Source: Rossellomorea aquimaris TF-12
GTDB taxonomy: Bacteria; Bacillota; Bacilli; Bacillales; Bacillaceae_B
Length of the DNA stretch: 64,000 nucleotides
Direction of reading: 5' to 3'
Assembly (NCBI RefSeq): GCF_001648555.1
Contig: NZ_LQXM01000029.1
Coordinates: 124,001 to 188,000 of the forward strand
Position 1 is the stretch's first letter. Every line of letters begins with the position of its first letter. Shown one piece after another: positions 36,666 through 45,376 of this stretch. A program made the position numbers and the translations under genes. Under the pieces are notes generated by a model that worked only from the letters and a program-made list of their open reading frames with translations, had not been told where the DNA came from and searched no databases.

Positions 36666-36684
36666 TTTGAAATAATTGGAATTG
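36666..36684 (+). repeat. Isolated TTTGAAATAATTGG motif
   Basis: A TTTGAAATAATTGGAATT core lies 65 bases before the membrane-protein gene at 36750, without the rest of the repeat. It marks the start of another accessory stretch. Confidence 0.5.
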
Positions 36685-36749
36685 TATAAGGGGATATCAA
36701 TAGTTAAGTACTTCATGATAAAAAAGTAGTCAGTCGGAGGTGAAATTAA

Positions 36750-37403
36750 GTGGTAAGAAGTAAAGTAGCACTCATTAGCTCATTCATTATTTTCCTTATA
36801 TGTATGTATTTATATTTTCCTTATCCAAGTAATGAAATGATAGACGCGCGAATTATCTTTATGTCATTTCCAATCAGTAATCAAGATGGGTATAACACGC
36901 TTGGTATAGTTGGATCTGTATTGTTTATCATCGCCATGATTCTACTTGTCAGAGGCATCAATAAATACCATTTTCGAATCTTCCTAATCACTTTATTTAG
37001 CTACTCTTTTTTACCAGTATTAATCATTTTTATGTACCAGGAAACGATTGCTGGTGGAATATCAGCAATTTCTTACGATGGAAAGGGTACATGTGATTTT
37101 GAGCAGGTGAGTGAAGACGAATTATATGGGGAATGTAATCTCCGCATACATAACCGCAGTGGTAAAACAGTGTCATTTGAGTTAGAATTCCTGGATTCTT
37201 TATTAATGGAAAATGATACACGATTGGAGTCCCTCATGAATGTAAATGGGCCTCATCGTATAACAATAGAAGCCAATCGTGAAAAGACTATCCAGTTGAA
37301 GGAAATACTCAACTTATCGGATGTTCCAAATCATATTACTGGAGGAGGATCATCGATGATTCATATTAAATTAATTGATTCGGATGCTATTCGCATTTTG
37401 TAA
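36750..37403 (+). CDS. Three-helix membrane protein with outer domain
   Basis: A 217-residue protein. Three membrane helices (about residues 8-25, 48-66 and 76-96) are followed by a soluble domain of about 115 residues that is probably outside the cell. That domain has alternating strands (ECNLRIHNRSGKTVSFELEFLD) and may be an immunoglobulin-like sandwich. No family was recognised. The GTG start is behind CGGAGGTG. The upstream motif and the AT-rich codon use match the accessory genes of the region. Confidence 0.6.
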   Translation: MVRSKVALISSFIIFLICMYLYFPYPSNEMIDARIIFMSFPISNQDGYNTLGIVGSVLFIIAMILLVRGINKYHFRIFLITLFSYSFLPVLIIFMYQETIAGGISAISYDGKGTCDFEQVSEDELYGECNLRIHNRSGKTVSFELEFLDSLLMENDTRLESLMNVNGPHRITIEANREKTIQLKEILNLSDVPNHITGGGSSMIHIKLIDSDAIRIL

Positions 37404-37504
37404 TAGACCTATTCCCTACCAAATTTAGTTTAAGCTAAACTGTAATGAATTATTACCTATACATACAATAAAGCTAGATAAGTATTTTTAAGGAGATAAG
37501 GTCC

Positions 37505-37729
37505 ATGTTTAAGACTTTAAGAATTATTTTAGCACTAACCGTTATTTCTATGGGAGCTTTTACTTTACTCACAGATAATCATTGGCTGCAGCCATATATG
37601 TTCTTCATTCTTTGTTTAATGTTATTGGTTATGGGATTAGAAGAACTTCAAAAAGGAAGGAAAGCTTATGGCTATCTTAGCTTTTTTGTTTCTATGTTTC
37701 TAGTTATCGTATTATTCATCATTAAATGA
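37505..37729 (+). CDS. YczI/DUF3953-like membrane protein
   Basis: A 74-residue protein with two to three hydrophobic helices: MFKTLRIILALTVISMGAFT, a central MFFILCLMLLVMGLEEL and a C-terminal YLSFFVSMFLVIVLFI. The order helix, short loop, helix, GRKAYG, helix fits the small Bacillus DUF3953/YczI family; the role is unknown. The ATG follows AAGGAGA. It is one of several tiny membrane genes in a row (37505, 37867, 38132). Confidence 0.68.
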   Translation: MFKTLRIILALTVISMGAFTLLTDNHWLQPYMFFILCLMLLVMGLEELQKGRKAYGYLSFFVSMFLVIVLFIIK

Positions 37730-37866
37730 GGCTATTCTGAATTTTTAACTCAGCTACCATGCGAAGGGAATTTTTGAAAACCACCATTTTTTCTTTCGAA
37801 AAATATGTGGAAAAACTGGTTTGGAATTTTTAAGTAAGGTGAATTGGAGGGCAAAGGAGAGATAGT

Positions 37867-38043
37867 GTGCTTTATACATTATTTACTGTTTTAATCACAT
37901 TAGTTTTAGGTTTCATATTGTATCAAATTCCTTTAATACATAGTATCTTTGAACATCAAGACCTTTTTGGGATGGTTCAGATCTCAAACTTCATTATTTT
38001 GATTGTTATTTTATATTTGTTATTGAAAAGGACAGAGAAATAA
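37867..38043 (+). CDS. Small two-helix membrane protein, 58 residues
   Basis: A short gene with GTG start 37867, six bases after AAAGGAGA. Two hydrophobic helices (LYTLFTVLITLVLGFILYQIP and SNFIILIVILYLLL) flank a polar loop (HQDLFGMVQ), and it ends KRTEK. No family was recognised. It lies 137 bases after the YczI-like gene and 88 before the next small exported protein, so the three may form one transcript. A further 19-codon frame at 38055-38114 (ATG TAT TGT) has no ribosome binding site and is left out. Confidence 0.55.
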   Translation: MLYTLFTVLITLVLGFILYQIPLIHSIFEHQDLFGMVQISNFIILIVILYLLLKRTEK

Positions 38044-38131
38044 AAAAATACTTAGATATGTATTGTTTATTTTGCGTATTAGCAGCTTTAACTTTCTTTT
38101 TTATCTTTAAAATTTAAGGAGATGAGCAATC

Positions 38132-38356
38132 ATGAAGAATAAGAAGAAAATATTCCTTGTTATAATTGTTTCCCTGACCATAATTATTTCTCTTATTATA
38201 TCAAAGCCATCCAATACTATGTTTGACGACTGGATCGTAGATGAATACCAAATAGAATGCAAAGGTCAAGAGTGCATATTAAACTCTAACAGATATAAGA
38301 TTGCAATCAGAGAAGATCAAAATTATTTATTATTCAACAAAAAAGCCTCAAGTTAG
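38132..38356 (+). CDS. Small membrane-anchored protein, 74 residues
   Basis: A basic start (MKNKKKI) and one hydrophobic helix (FLVIIVSLTIIISLIIS) precede a 45-residue soluble tail (two Cys, ECKGQEC). The tail is probably outside and may hold a small disulfide. I do not recognise a family. The ATG has AAGGAGA seven to eight bases before it. It continues a cluster of small membrane genes. Confidence 0.55.
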   Translation: MKNKKKIFLVIIVSLTIIISLIISKPSNTMFDDWIVDEYQIECKGQECILNSNRYKIAIREDQNYLLFNKKASS

Positions 38357-38536
38357 AAAGAAGAGATGGATCTTTTCTGTTTGTAGAAGGTATTGGTATT
38401 TTAGGTACTTTTATTCTACAAACATTTAAACCATTATATTGAAATGGTAATGTATGTTTAACGGGCTGGAGTAAAAAGCTTTTGTACTAAGCTTCAAGGT
38501 TTAACGAGTACGAACTTGAAATAAGAGGTGAAAAAA

Positions 38537-39097
38537 GTGGAGAAGTTTGTGTTTATCTTCGGACCACAAGCAGTTGGGAAAATGACAGTTGGACAAGAGC
38601 TTTGCAAGATAACAGATTTAACATTATTTCACAACCATATGACGATCGATTTGCTTCATCCCCTTTTTGGATTCAGTTCTGAAATGTGGAGATTAGCAAA
38701 ACTATTTAGAAATGAAGTTTTTGAAAGCTTTTCAAAGAGTGATTCATACGGATTAATCTTTACGAAAGTTTGGGATTTTAGTTCTGAACAGGAGTGGGAA
38801 GGAATCGAAAGAATGTGTAAGATTTTTGAGTCAAAAGGAATTGAAGTCTACTTTATTGAATTGGAAGCTGACACGAATGAAAGGTTAATCCGAAATAAAT
38901 CGCCTCATAGGTTAGAGCATAAACCAACCAAGAAAAATTTACAGGAATCTGAAGAACATCTTCTATTAACCTTGGAAAATCTAAGGTTAAATTCATATGA
39001 AGGTGAAATCAGCAAGGCAAATTACTTAAGAATAAATAATACACACTTAAGTGCCAGTGCAGTTGCTGAAAAGATAAAAATGAAATTTAAGTTTTAG
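38537..39097 (+). CDS. P-loop ATPase/kinase-like protein
   Basis: A 186-residue protein with a Walker A motif GPQAVGKMT at residues 8-16 (GKM in place of GKS/GKT) and a FHNHMTIDLLHPLF segment. A lid region follows (RNKSPHRLEHKPTKKN). It resembles the small shikimate-kinase-like or AAA_33 proteins in Bacillus accessory regions; the substrate is unknown. The start is GTG 38537 behind AGAGGTG; GTG 38528 lies inside that signal. Confidence 0.75.
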   Translation: MEKFVFIFGPQAVGKMTVGQELCKITDLTLFHNHMTIDLLHPLFGFSSEMWRLAKLFRNEVFESFSKSDSYGLIFTKVWDFSSEQEWEGIERMCKIFESKGIEVYFIELEADTNERLIRNKSPHRLEHKPTKKNLQESEEHLLLTLENLRLNSYEGEISKANYLRINNTHLSASAVAEKIKMKFKF

Positions 39098-39109
39098 TGC
39101 ATTTTCAGC

Positions 39110-39192
39110 AAAGTTAAGAGAGGGACAAAGCTGAAGATCAAATGTAATCTCAGCTATTGTCTCATTCAAATAGCAGCTGTTTAATCGGAAAC
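39110..39192 (+). repeat. Diverged copy of the folded repeat family
   Basis: It follows the kinase-like gene by 12 bases. It keeps GAGGGACAAAGCTGAAGAT, then ATCTCAGCT, CATTCAAATAGCAG and TTTAATCGG, the order of the short-type copies with many changes. Confidence 0.45.
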
Positions 39193-39291
39193 CTAAAATT
39201 AGAATGAAATACTAATAATCTAAAATTTTTCTTGTGGACTTAATAGGTAATAGCCATTTAACGAAATTAACTTTAAATCTAATTAAAATAT

Positions 39292-40341
39292 CTATATTAC
39301 TGCTGACTTAGAATCATTATTTGAACTACCTAATTTTATTAAAAAGTCTTCTATTTCTTGTGTATCAACAGGATGAAACATGTGGGATGAATTTTCAAAC
39401 CAGTACATTTCTTTATCCAAAGTTGTTTCAACCTCTTCAAGAAATCTCTTAACGGGTTTTCCGTCAACATGAAAATCATGTGTTCCATGTAAAAAATAGA
39501 GAGGGACCTCTATCTTTTTTATTAAATTTAAATTAACATTAGCAAAATCATTTATTAAAGTTTGGGTATATGTTAGTTGATAGGCTCGATAAAATGTATT
39601 AAAAATATCTTTTAAGGTGTAGTCAGACGAATTCAAAAAAAGTTTAAGTCCACCGAGCATTCCAGGGTGTTTCACAGTTTCATTTTCATAAATCATTGAT
39701 TTATACTTCATTAGAATTGTACGAAATGATGTCCATTGCTTTACGTTCTTTACATAGGGGGGCTTTCCTATTTGCTCTAATTTCCTAAGTGTTTTTGTGT
39801 CATTTGATTTCTCTGCTTTATTCTTAACCCAGTCATAACAATGGGTATCATTTTCAGTCCAACTTAATAGTTGTGAAATTCCTATGTAAGCATGTAGTTG
39901 TTCAGGATACCTAGAAGCGATCGATAATCCAATCATAGAGCCCCATGAGTGAGCGGCAAGATAAATCTTTTCTTTAGTGAATTTCTCTTTTAAAATACCA
40001 ATTAACTCATTACCGTCACTGATAAACTGTTCTACTCTTATTGTTTGGGGAGGGATAGTATGGCTATATGACTTTCCTGCCCCTCTCTGATCCCAGAAGA
40101 CTAATACAAAATGTTCAACTAATTTTTTTGTGTTAGTTGCGATGGCATAATCTTGTCCGCGTGAAACCACACCAGGAACTGGCATACAAGGTCCGCCGTG
40201 AATAAATAACAATACAGGATTACTGGGGTCGACAGCTTGAATAAGTATAGACTGTTCGACTCCACCCAAATTAATTTTCTCAACAGTATCAATCCCTGTT
40301 GAAGGAATAATAAAATCCTTTTTCTTGAAAAACAGTCCCAT
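39292..40341 (-). CDS. Alpha/beta hydrolase (proline iminopeptidase-like)
   Basis: A 349-residue alpha/beta hydrolase. It has the oxyanion loop HGGP near residue 49, DQRGAGKS and the nucleophile elbow AAHSWGS, an Ala replacing the first Gly of GxSxG. The acid is probably in FLHGTHDFHV and the His in SSHMFHP. A helical cap lies between about residues 150 and 260. Related enzymes are proline iminopeptidases and epoxide hydrolases. The ATG follows AGGAGGG. It is the only minus-strand gene between 36.7 and 48.3 kb. Confidence 0.87.
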   Translation of the reverse strand: MGLFFKKKDFIIPSTGIDTVEKINLGGVEQSILIQAVDPSNPVLLFIHGGPCMPVPGVVSRGQDYAIATNTKKLVEHFVLVFWDQRGAGKSYSHTIPPQTIRVEQFISDGNELIGILKEKFTKEKIYLAAHSWGSMIGLSIASRYPEQLHAYIGISQLLSWTENDTHCYDWVKNKAEKSNDTKTLRKLEQIGKPPYVKNVKQWTSFRTILMKYKSMIYENETVKHPGMLGGLKLFLNSSDYTLKDIFNTFYRAYQLTYTQTLINDFANVNLNLIKKIEVPLYFLHGTHDFHVDGKPVKRFLEEVETTLDKEMYWFENSSHMFHPVDTQEIEDFLIKLGSSNNDSKSAVI

Positions 40342-40671
40342 TTTATCCCTCCTCTTTGAAATAATTATATATTATTTCATACTTTATTAGTTTAAATCTA
40401 AAAAATATATTTAATGATTAGAGTGGTGGGAATAGGAGGATAAACGTAAAGATATTTGGTGAGTTTCTATAGATAATTGAAGAGGAAAGATAAAAAATAT
40501 TTTGAAGCAGTTGAAATTTCCTCTTTGCACCAAATCGGATAAGTGGCTGTTAACCGTCTTACTAAAGTTGGCAACGAAAGTAAATGTCAATCATGTTATT
40601 TATATCCAAAAAAGGGATTTTTAAGGTAGATGACGAATTCATTCAATTGAACATATAAAGGAGTGAAAACA
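40342..40671. other. Gap between divergent genes
   Basis: 330 bases between the hydrolase (minus) and the phospholipase-C-like gene (plus). It must hold both promoters, but no convincing sigma-A pair stands out. Nothing else was recognised. Confidence 0.4.
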
Positions 40672-41352
40672 TTGGCTACTTGGGTTACCCACTTTAGGAT
40701 TGCTGAAGAACTAATAAAAAAAGAAATTCCTGTCTCAAAAATAGAATTTTTGGTTGGAAACATTGGCCCTGATTGTGGGCTTATTGGAGAAAACGGTAAA
40801 CCTACACCTCCTAAAGAGATTACACATTTTAAGGTTGAAGGTAAAATTAGCGCAAATTCTTTTTATTTACAATATCTCTTGGATGCAAATAAAAGATTAT
40901 CTCATAAATTTTCTTATTATCTAGGATATTACATTCATTTAGTGACTGATGAGGAATGGATTAAACTCCTTGAGAAAAAGAAAAAGGAAAAAGTGTACCA
41001 GGATATACTGAATACCTCTGAATACGCTAAACTTGTGAAGAAAGATTGGTATGGGCTGGATTTTTTATATCTTAAAAATCATACCAATAGTATTTTCTGG
41101 ACGGATTTTCAACACATAACTGACTTCCCAGAGTACCTGGATTTCTTTCGAACTGGTCAAACATTAGAACAGATTAAAAATATCACAAAGTTTTATCAAA
41201 CTAGTACAATTTCAGAAGAACACGAGTTTATTTATCTTACAGCAGCTGAGGTTGATCAATTTGTAGAAGAAACTTTACATAAAGTCATGGAAATTTTAAA
41301 GTCTTTGGGTATTCAATCAGAGCATAAAACTTCAATTAGAATGCATTTTTAA
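40672..41352 (+). CDS. Zinc-dependent phospholipase C-like protein
   Basis: A 226-residue helical protein of the PF00882-like type. Candidate metal ligands are the His in WVTHFRIAEEL, the Asp in GNIGPDCG, the His in KEITHFKV and His/Asp in YYIHLVTDEEW, in the order found in zinc-dependent phospholipase C/hydrolases. It has no signal peptide, so a cytosolic hydrolase is more likely than a secreted lipase. The start is TTG 40672, eight bases behind AAAGGAG; GTG 40663 overlaps that signal. Confidence 0.75.
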   Translation: MATWVTHFRIAEELIKKEIPVSKIEFLVGNIGPDCGLIGENGKPTPPKEITHFKVEGKISANSFYLQYLLDANKRLSHKFSYYLGYYIHLVTDEEWIKLLEKKKKEKVYQDILNTSEYAKLVKKDWYGLDFLYLKNHTNSIFWTDFQHITDFPEYLDFFRTGQTLEQIKNITKFYQTSTISEEHEFIYLTAAEVDQFVEETLHKVMEILKSLGIQSEHKTSIRMHF

Positions 41353-41401
41353 ATGAATAACATAGAAAGAACAAGCTTCAGGTGGATTGGAAATATTCAT
41401 A

Positions 41402-41482
41402 GTGAATGTAGAAGGAGCTATTTATCGTAATGGTAAATGGCTCTTAATTTGGAGAAGTGAAAAAGAAGACCGAACTATTTGA
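41402..41482 (+). pseudogene. N-terminal remnant of a Nudix hydrolase
   Basis: A 26-codon fragment reads VNVEGAIYRNGKWLLIWRSE and stops. This is the first strand pair of a Nudix domain, ahead of where the Nudix box would be. No box follows before the next gene at 41510, so the remainder was lost by deletion. Confidence 0.5.
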
Positions 41483-41509
41483 ATAAGAAGTACAACGAAA
41501 GAGGTAATT

Positions 41510-42022
41510 ATGGCTAGAAAATATAATTTGTGGTCATTTTCTTTATGCTTATTAACTATATTGTTTTTATTGAACTTGATTTTTTCTGATTGGATAATAT
41601 CTCCGCCTCCCTATATTCTTTGTTTACTTTCTGTAATCGCCTTTATACTAGGGATATTTGGTTTTAAAGATAAAACGAATAAGATATCGAAGTTTAGAAG
41701 TTGGTTTACTATTTTTCTTTCACCATTGCTTTCAATGGTTTTCTTTCTTGGAGTTCTCCGTTTTCTTTTTGTTTCAGAGGATTTATTTAAAACAACATAT
41801 TCTCCTAAAAATAATTATAAAATAGAGTTTTATCTTAAAAATGGGGGAGCTACTACATCGTTTGCAGTAATAGGTAAATTAGATGGTCCTCTATGGTTTG
41901 AAATAACTATTTATGAAGACTACCGAATGGACCACGCTAATGTTGAATGGATAGATGAACATACTGTTTCGATAAATAATCATATATTGGATTTAAGAAA
42001 AGGGGAAACATATTCTGATTAA
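41510..42022 (+). CDS. DUF5412-like membrane protein
   Basis: A 170-residue protein with three helices (about 10-28, 32-52 and 62-86) and a C-terminal outer domain. The tail SPKNNYKIEFYLKNGGATTSF and DGPLWFEITIY followed by VEWIDEHTVSINNHILDL matches the Bacillus DUF5412 family, found near other small exported proteins. Its role is unknown. The ATG lies behind AAAGAGG. It lies directly after the Nudix remnant. Confidence 0.75.
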   Translation: MARKYNLWSFSLCLLTILFLLNLIFSDWIISPPPYILCLLSVIAFILGIFGFKDKTNKISKFRSWFTIFLSPLLSMVFFLGVLRFLFVSEDLFKTTYSPKNNYKIEFYLKNGGATTSFAVIGKLDGPLWFEITIYEDYRMDHANVEWIDEHTVSINNHILDLRKGETYSD

Positions 42023-42119
42023 AGAATAGAATAATTCCCCATAACCTGTTAAAGGTATAATTGCTGAATATAGCAGTATTGAGCATATTAAAAAAGATTA
42101 ATAATGTAGGAGGATACGT

Positions 42120-42410
42120 ATGGGTTTCTTATGGGTAGGTTTGGGTATTGTCATAGCAGGTTATCTGATTGGTGATGGGTTGAAAAATGTAAACAACCCT
42201 AATGCAAAAAATATTTTAGAATCGTTAAATGAAAATGACGATCATGAATTGATTAAAGAGAGCGATGTGCATCATTTTATAGGTGTTACTAAGGAAGATG
42301 CAAAAAACATGATTAGTGAACACCCTGGTATTCCACACATTGTGTTAAACAATAAAGTGTATTTTCCGAAAGGTAAATTACGTGAATGGTTATTAAAGAT
42401 TGGTAGTTAA
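42120..42410 (+). CDS. Membrane-anchored excisionase-like (wHTH) protein
   Basis: A 96-residue protein. One N-terminal membrane helix (FLWVGLGIVIAGYLIGDG) is followed by a polar linker and a compact domain (about 55-96) with the helix-turn-helix pattern of excisionase/MerR-like proteins: FIGVTKEDAKNMISEHPGIPH, then a strand VLNNKVYFPKGKLREWL. A membrane-tied DNA-binding domain is unusual; it may instead bind protein. The ATG follows AGGAGGAT. Confidence 0.6.
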   Translation: MGFLWVGLGIVIAGYLIGDGLKNVNNPNAKNILESLNENDDHELIKESDVHHFIGVTKEDAKNMISEHPGIPHIVLNNKVYFPKGKLREWLLKIGS

Positions 42411-42471
42411 ACCTATCCCATCCAAGCGGATGAAAGGTTTGAATGAGATTGAGTAGTAGGGGAGAGATCTA

Positions 42472-42753
42472 TTGCTGATTTTATTTGCATTATTTATTTT
42501 TTTAGTTGGGTGGTTTATGTTTGTTAATAATAAGCAAAATGAAAAGTCAAATTGGATTCTGTGCTCTTTAATGCTTTTAAGTCCGGTTTTGTTTCATATG
42601 ATTGGACTTGCTTATGCAGGTTATCTTCATGACCAAGGGCAAGCATTTGGTTCAGCATATTTAGCTTTGTTATTGCTATTCAATAGCTTTTTAATGTTAG
42701 TAGTAAACATTATTATAACGATTAATAATAAGAGACGTACAAAAAATAGTTGA
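42472..42753 (+). CDS. Three-helix small membrane protein
   Basis: A 93-residue protein with three hydrophobic helices (1-18, 29-48 and 62-85), short polar loops and a basic tail (NNKRRTKNS), so the C-terminus is probably inside. No family was recognised. The TTG start is behind AGGGGAGAG. It closes a run of small membrane genes; the next 332 bases hold only an 18-codon frame behind AGGAGG at about 42926, too short to support. Confidence 0.55.
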   Translation: MLILFALFIFLVGWFMFVNNKQNEKSNWILCSLMLLSPVLFHMIGLAYAGYLHDQGQAFGSAYLALLLLFNSFLMLVVNIIITINNKRRTKNS

Positions 42754-43085
42754 ATACGATTATATTAAATACAGGTTTTTCTATTATGAATTGTTGTATT
42801 TTACCAGATGAAAAACTAAAATAATGGTAGAGATGTATTGAAAGGGGAATTAAGATTCTACATGTGGCAAATTCTGTAATGAATCATAATAAATAGATAG
42901 CTTTGTACCCTTAGGAGGGAAGAGTGTGTCTATTTATTTGAATAATAATCATTCCAGGGATGCAAGGTGTGGAGTTATATAATATCCATTAACTAGGAAT
43001 ATACTATTAGTGGGTATGTATCCTTTTCTATGAGGATCTAACTATCTACTAGCCATATCATCCCTATAATATGGGGGTTAAAATC

Positions 43086-43841
43086 ATGAGTCATTCTCAA
43101 AATAAAATTGCACTAATTACAGGTGCAAGCATTCAAAATGATATTGGTACAGCTATTTGTCGTAAGTTAGCCTCACAGGGCATAAATATTTTCTTTACTC
43201 ACTGGAATTCTGATTCTGAGTGGATAGAAGAATTTCAACAGGAAATTTTACGGATGGACGTCCGTTGTGAGGAAATAAAAATTGATTTATCAGATGCAAA
43301 TGCTGCATTAACTATATATGAAGAAATGTCGGGTAAATTAGGATATCCTTCAATCTTAATTAATAATGGAGCTCATTCCACAAGTAATGATTATGTAACA
43401 CTGGAAGCCAAAACGCTTGATGATCATTATGCGGTTAATATGAGGTCAACTTTTCTTCTTTGTGTTGAATTTGCTCGTCGTTTTAAAAAATCTAAATTAG
43501 AATCAGGAAGAATAATCAATATGACATCTGGGCAGGATTTAGGTCCTATGCCTGGGGAGTTAGCTTATGCAGCAACGAAAGGAGCTATTTCAGCTTTTAG
43601 TAGGTCGTTATCACAAGAACTTGCACCTTTAGGAATCACTGTTAATGCAGTAAACCCAGGTCCAACAGACTCTACATGGATGACGAATGAAATAAGAAAT
43701 TTTCTTCTACCTAAATTTCCAATGGGTCGCATTGGTACACCTGATGACGTGGCACGAATCATTGCATTTCTGGCAAGCGATGAAGCTGAATGGATAACCG
43801 GACAAATAATTCATTCAGAAGGTGGATTTATTCGAGGATAG
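43086..43841 (+). CDS. Short-chain dehydrogenase/reductase
   Basis: A 251-residue enzyme. It has the dinucleotide loop in ITGASIQNDIGTAI (a modified G-x3-G-x-G), the NNGAHS motif, catalytic Ser in NMTSGQ and the YAATKGA active site, and ends TGQIIHSEGGF. This is a 3-oxoacyl-reductase-like classical SDR; the substrate is unknown. The start is ATG 43086 behind GGGGGTTA, not the longer frame at 43071. It ends in a clear terminator. Confidence 0.87.
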   Translation: MSHSQNKIALITGASIQNDIGTAICRKLASQGINIFFTHWNSDSEWIEEFQQEILRMDVRCEEIKIDLSDANAALTIYEEMSGKLGYPSILINNGAHSTSNDYVTLEAKTLDDHYAVNMRSTFLLCVEFARRFKKSKLESGRIINMTSGQDLGPMPGELAYAATKGAISAFSRSLSQELAPLGITVNAVNPGPTDSTWMTNEIRNFLLPKFPMGRIGTPDDVARIIAFLASDEAEWITGQIIHSEGGFIRG

Positions 43842-43868
43842 TTTAGATAAAACAAAATAACAAACTAA

Positions 43869-43905
43869 AATATGTACCAATGTATACACTGGTACATATT
43901 TTTTA
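43869..43905 (+). terminator. Terminator after the SDR gene
   Basis: AATATGTACCA pairs with TGGTACATATT, followed by TTTTATC. Confidence 0.85.
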
Positions 43906-43973
43906 TCGATTTTGACCCAAATATAATAAACGTATTGGTGTATCAAGCTGAAAATAATGGGGGGGTGAAATAA

Positions 43974-44366
43974 GTGAATGTAGAAGTGATGAGTTTTAAC
44001 GAGAGGCCAATAAATGCTACTGAACTTATCAAGCTTTATAGTAATGCAGGTTGGTGGGAGGAAAGAAAAGAGAGAGAGATTGAAGAAATGTTAAAAAGAG
44101 TTATTTCCGTTGGTGTATGGAAAAATAACGTTCTTATCGGGTTTGCCAGGGCGGTATCGGATGATAAATTTAGAGCTTACATAGAAGACGTTGTAGTACA
44201 TAAAGACTTCCAAAAATTAGGAATAGGAACAAAGCTTGTCTCTCGATTATTAGGTGAACTTTCACACATTGATGTTATTAGCTTGTTCTGTGATGAAGAT
44301 TTAATACCATATTATGAGAAAAGTGGCTTTAAAATTAGCAAGTCACAATTTGTAATGCATAAATAG
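43974..44366 (+). CDS. GNAT-family N-acetyltransferase
   Basis: A 130-residue acetyltransferase with the acetyl-CoA loop HKDFQKLGIGTKLVSRLL (Q-K-L-G-I-G) and the final IPYYEKSGFKI typical of the family. The N-terminal GWWEERK part resembles the group of small YkkB-like enzymes. The substrate is unknown. The GTG start is behind GGGGGGTG. A single-gene unit. Confidence 0.85.
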   Translation: MNVEVMSFNERPINATELIKLYSNAGWWEERKEREIEEMLKRVISVGVWKNNVLIGFARAVSDDKFRAYIEDVVVHKDFQKLGIGTKLVSRLLGELSHIDVISLFCDEDLIPYYEKSGFKISKSQFVMHK

Positions 44367-44519
44367 GGAAGAATTAAATTTATCAAAAAATAAGCAAATT
44401 GCTGATAGTAAAGTAAAAACAACTAATAATCAACTTGAAATAATGTTGTTAAATTAAGGGGTTACCATAGTAATTTTAGAGTTACCAATAAAACTTAATA
44501 AATTGGAGTGACTTTGACA

Positions 44520-44951
44520 TTGAGTATGAAAAAGAGGTTTGTTACACGTCTATATATCTCTATTGGAAGCTATATCGTAGTTGCTATCCTCTTATTTATA
44601 TTTTTGATTAAAGTAAATCAGCAAGATAGTAATTTAAATATTCACGAACAGGTAAAAGAAATTGAAATCGTTACTTGGGAAACAGAGGAAAACGTCGGAA
44701 TGATTGATGACAAGCAGTTTATCAACGAACTTATTGATGATTTAAATAATGCTGATACGCTCTCAACAAATGGATTAAAACTTAGTGGCTATCCGCCCTA
44801 CAAACTATTATTTAAAAACAATGATGGACAAATTCTTCATAGATTGGGCTATTTCAAGTCATCAGTCTTAATGGGAATATCAGGACAGTATTGGGAAGCT
44901 AATAAGATCTACGGACTAGAAAAAGAAATCCCTTTTGAGTTCTCTGATTAA
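44520..44951 (+). CDS. Membrane-anchored protein of unknown function
   Basis: A 143-residue protein. A basic start and one membrane helix (YISIGSYIVVAILLFIFLI) precede a 105-residue soluble domain, probably outside. That domain has FINELIDDLNNADTLS and SGYPPYKLLFKNNDG, then ends near QYWEANKIYGL. No family was recognised. The start is TTG 44520, eleven bases behind GGAG, or ATG 44526. It is followed directly by a G-rich GGGGGCAGGATGG stretch that resembles the repeat family tail. Confidence 0.55.
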   Translation: MSMKKRFVTRLYISIGSYIVVAILLFIFLIKVNQQDSNLNIHEQVKEIEIVTWETEENVGMIDDKQFINELIDDLNNADTLSTNGLKLSGYPPYKLLFKNNDGQILHRLGYFKSSVLMGISGQYWEANKIYGLEKEIPFEFSD

Positions 44952-45199
44952 AGAGGTGGGGGCAGGATGGTTAAATAACCTGATGCAATCGAATGAAGTT
45001 ATGGGAGTGCATTTATTATATCCAAGCCTTATTTACTTATCGTTTATAAGATCAATAAACAATTAGTTAGATAGAAATGCGATTTCAAGACTAAAAAGCA
45101 AAAATTAAGATATTGAGAGAATTAGAAGTAATTAACGGATACTTATCCATAATGAATAAATAGAATCTAATATAATAAATAGAGGGTTTAAGTGAAGTG

Positions 45200-45376
45200 A
45201 TGAAATTACTAAAAAGAATGTATGTTGTTATGACCATAATGGTATTTGTAACTTTGACAAGTGAATATATATTGAAAGGTGAGTATTCAGTCATTGCAAC
45301 CTAGCTTGTAGTTTTTCTATTTTCCATTGGGACTGTATTTTTTATTAATGCAAGAAATTATTTATCCAAGCGATAG
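45200..45376 (+). pseudogene. Two-helix small membrane protein split by a TAG stop
   Basis: From ATG 45200 the frame reads MKLLKRMYVVMTIMVFVTLT, one helix, and meets TAG at 45302-45304. The same frame then continues without a gap (LVVFLFSIGTVFFINARNYL) to TAG 45374-45376, giving a second helix. A single C-to-T change (CAG to TAG) would explain the break. The ribosome binding site is poor (AAGTGAAG). Confidence 0.45.

Noticed and set aside
38055..38114. 19-codon hydrophobic frame
   Set aside because: No ribosome binding site, and it lies in the leader of the next small gene.
40350..40370. Another repeat-family core (TTTGAAATAATTATATA)
   Set aside because: Only the first 12 bases match and they lie in the upstream region of a minus-strand gene; this is within chance for AT-rich DNA.
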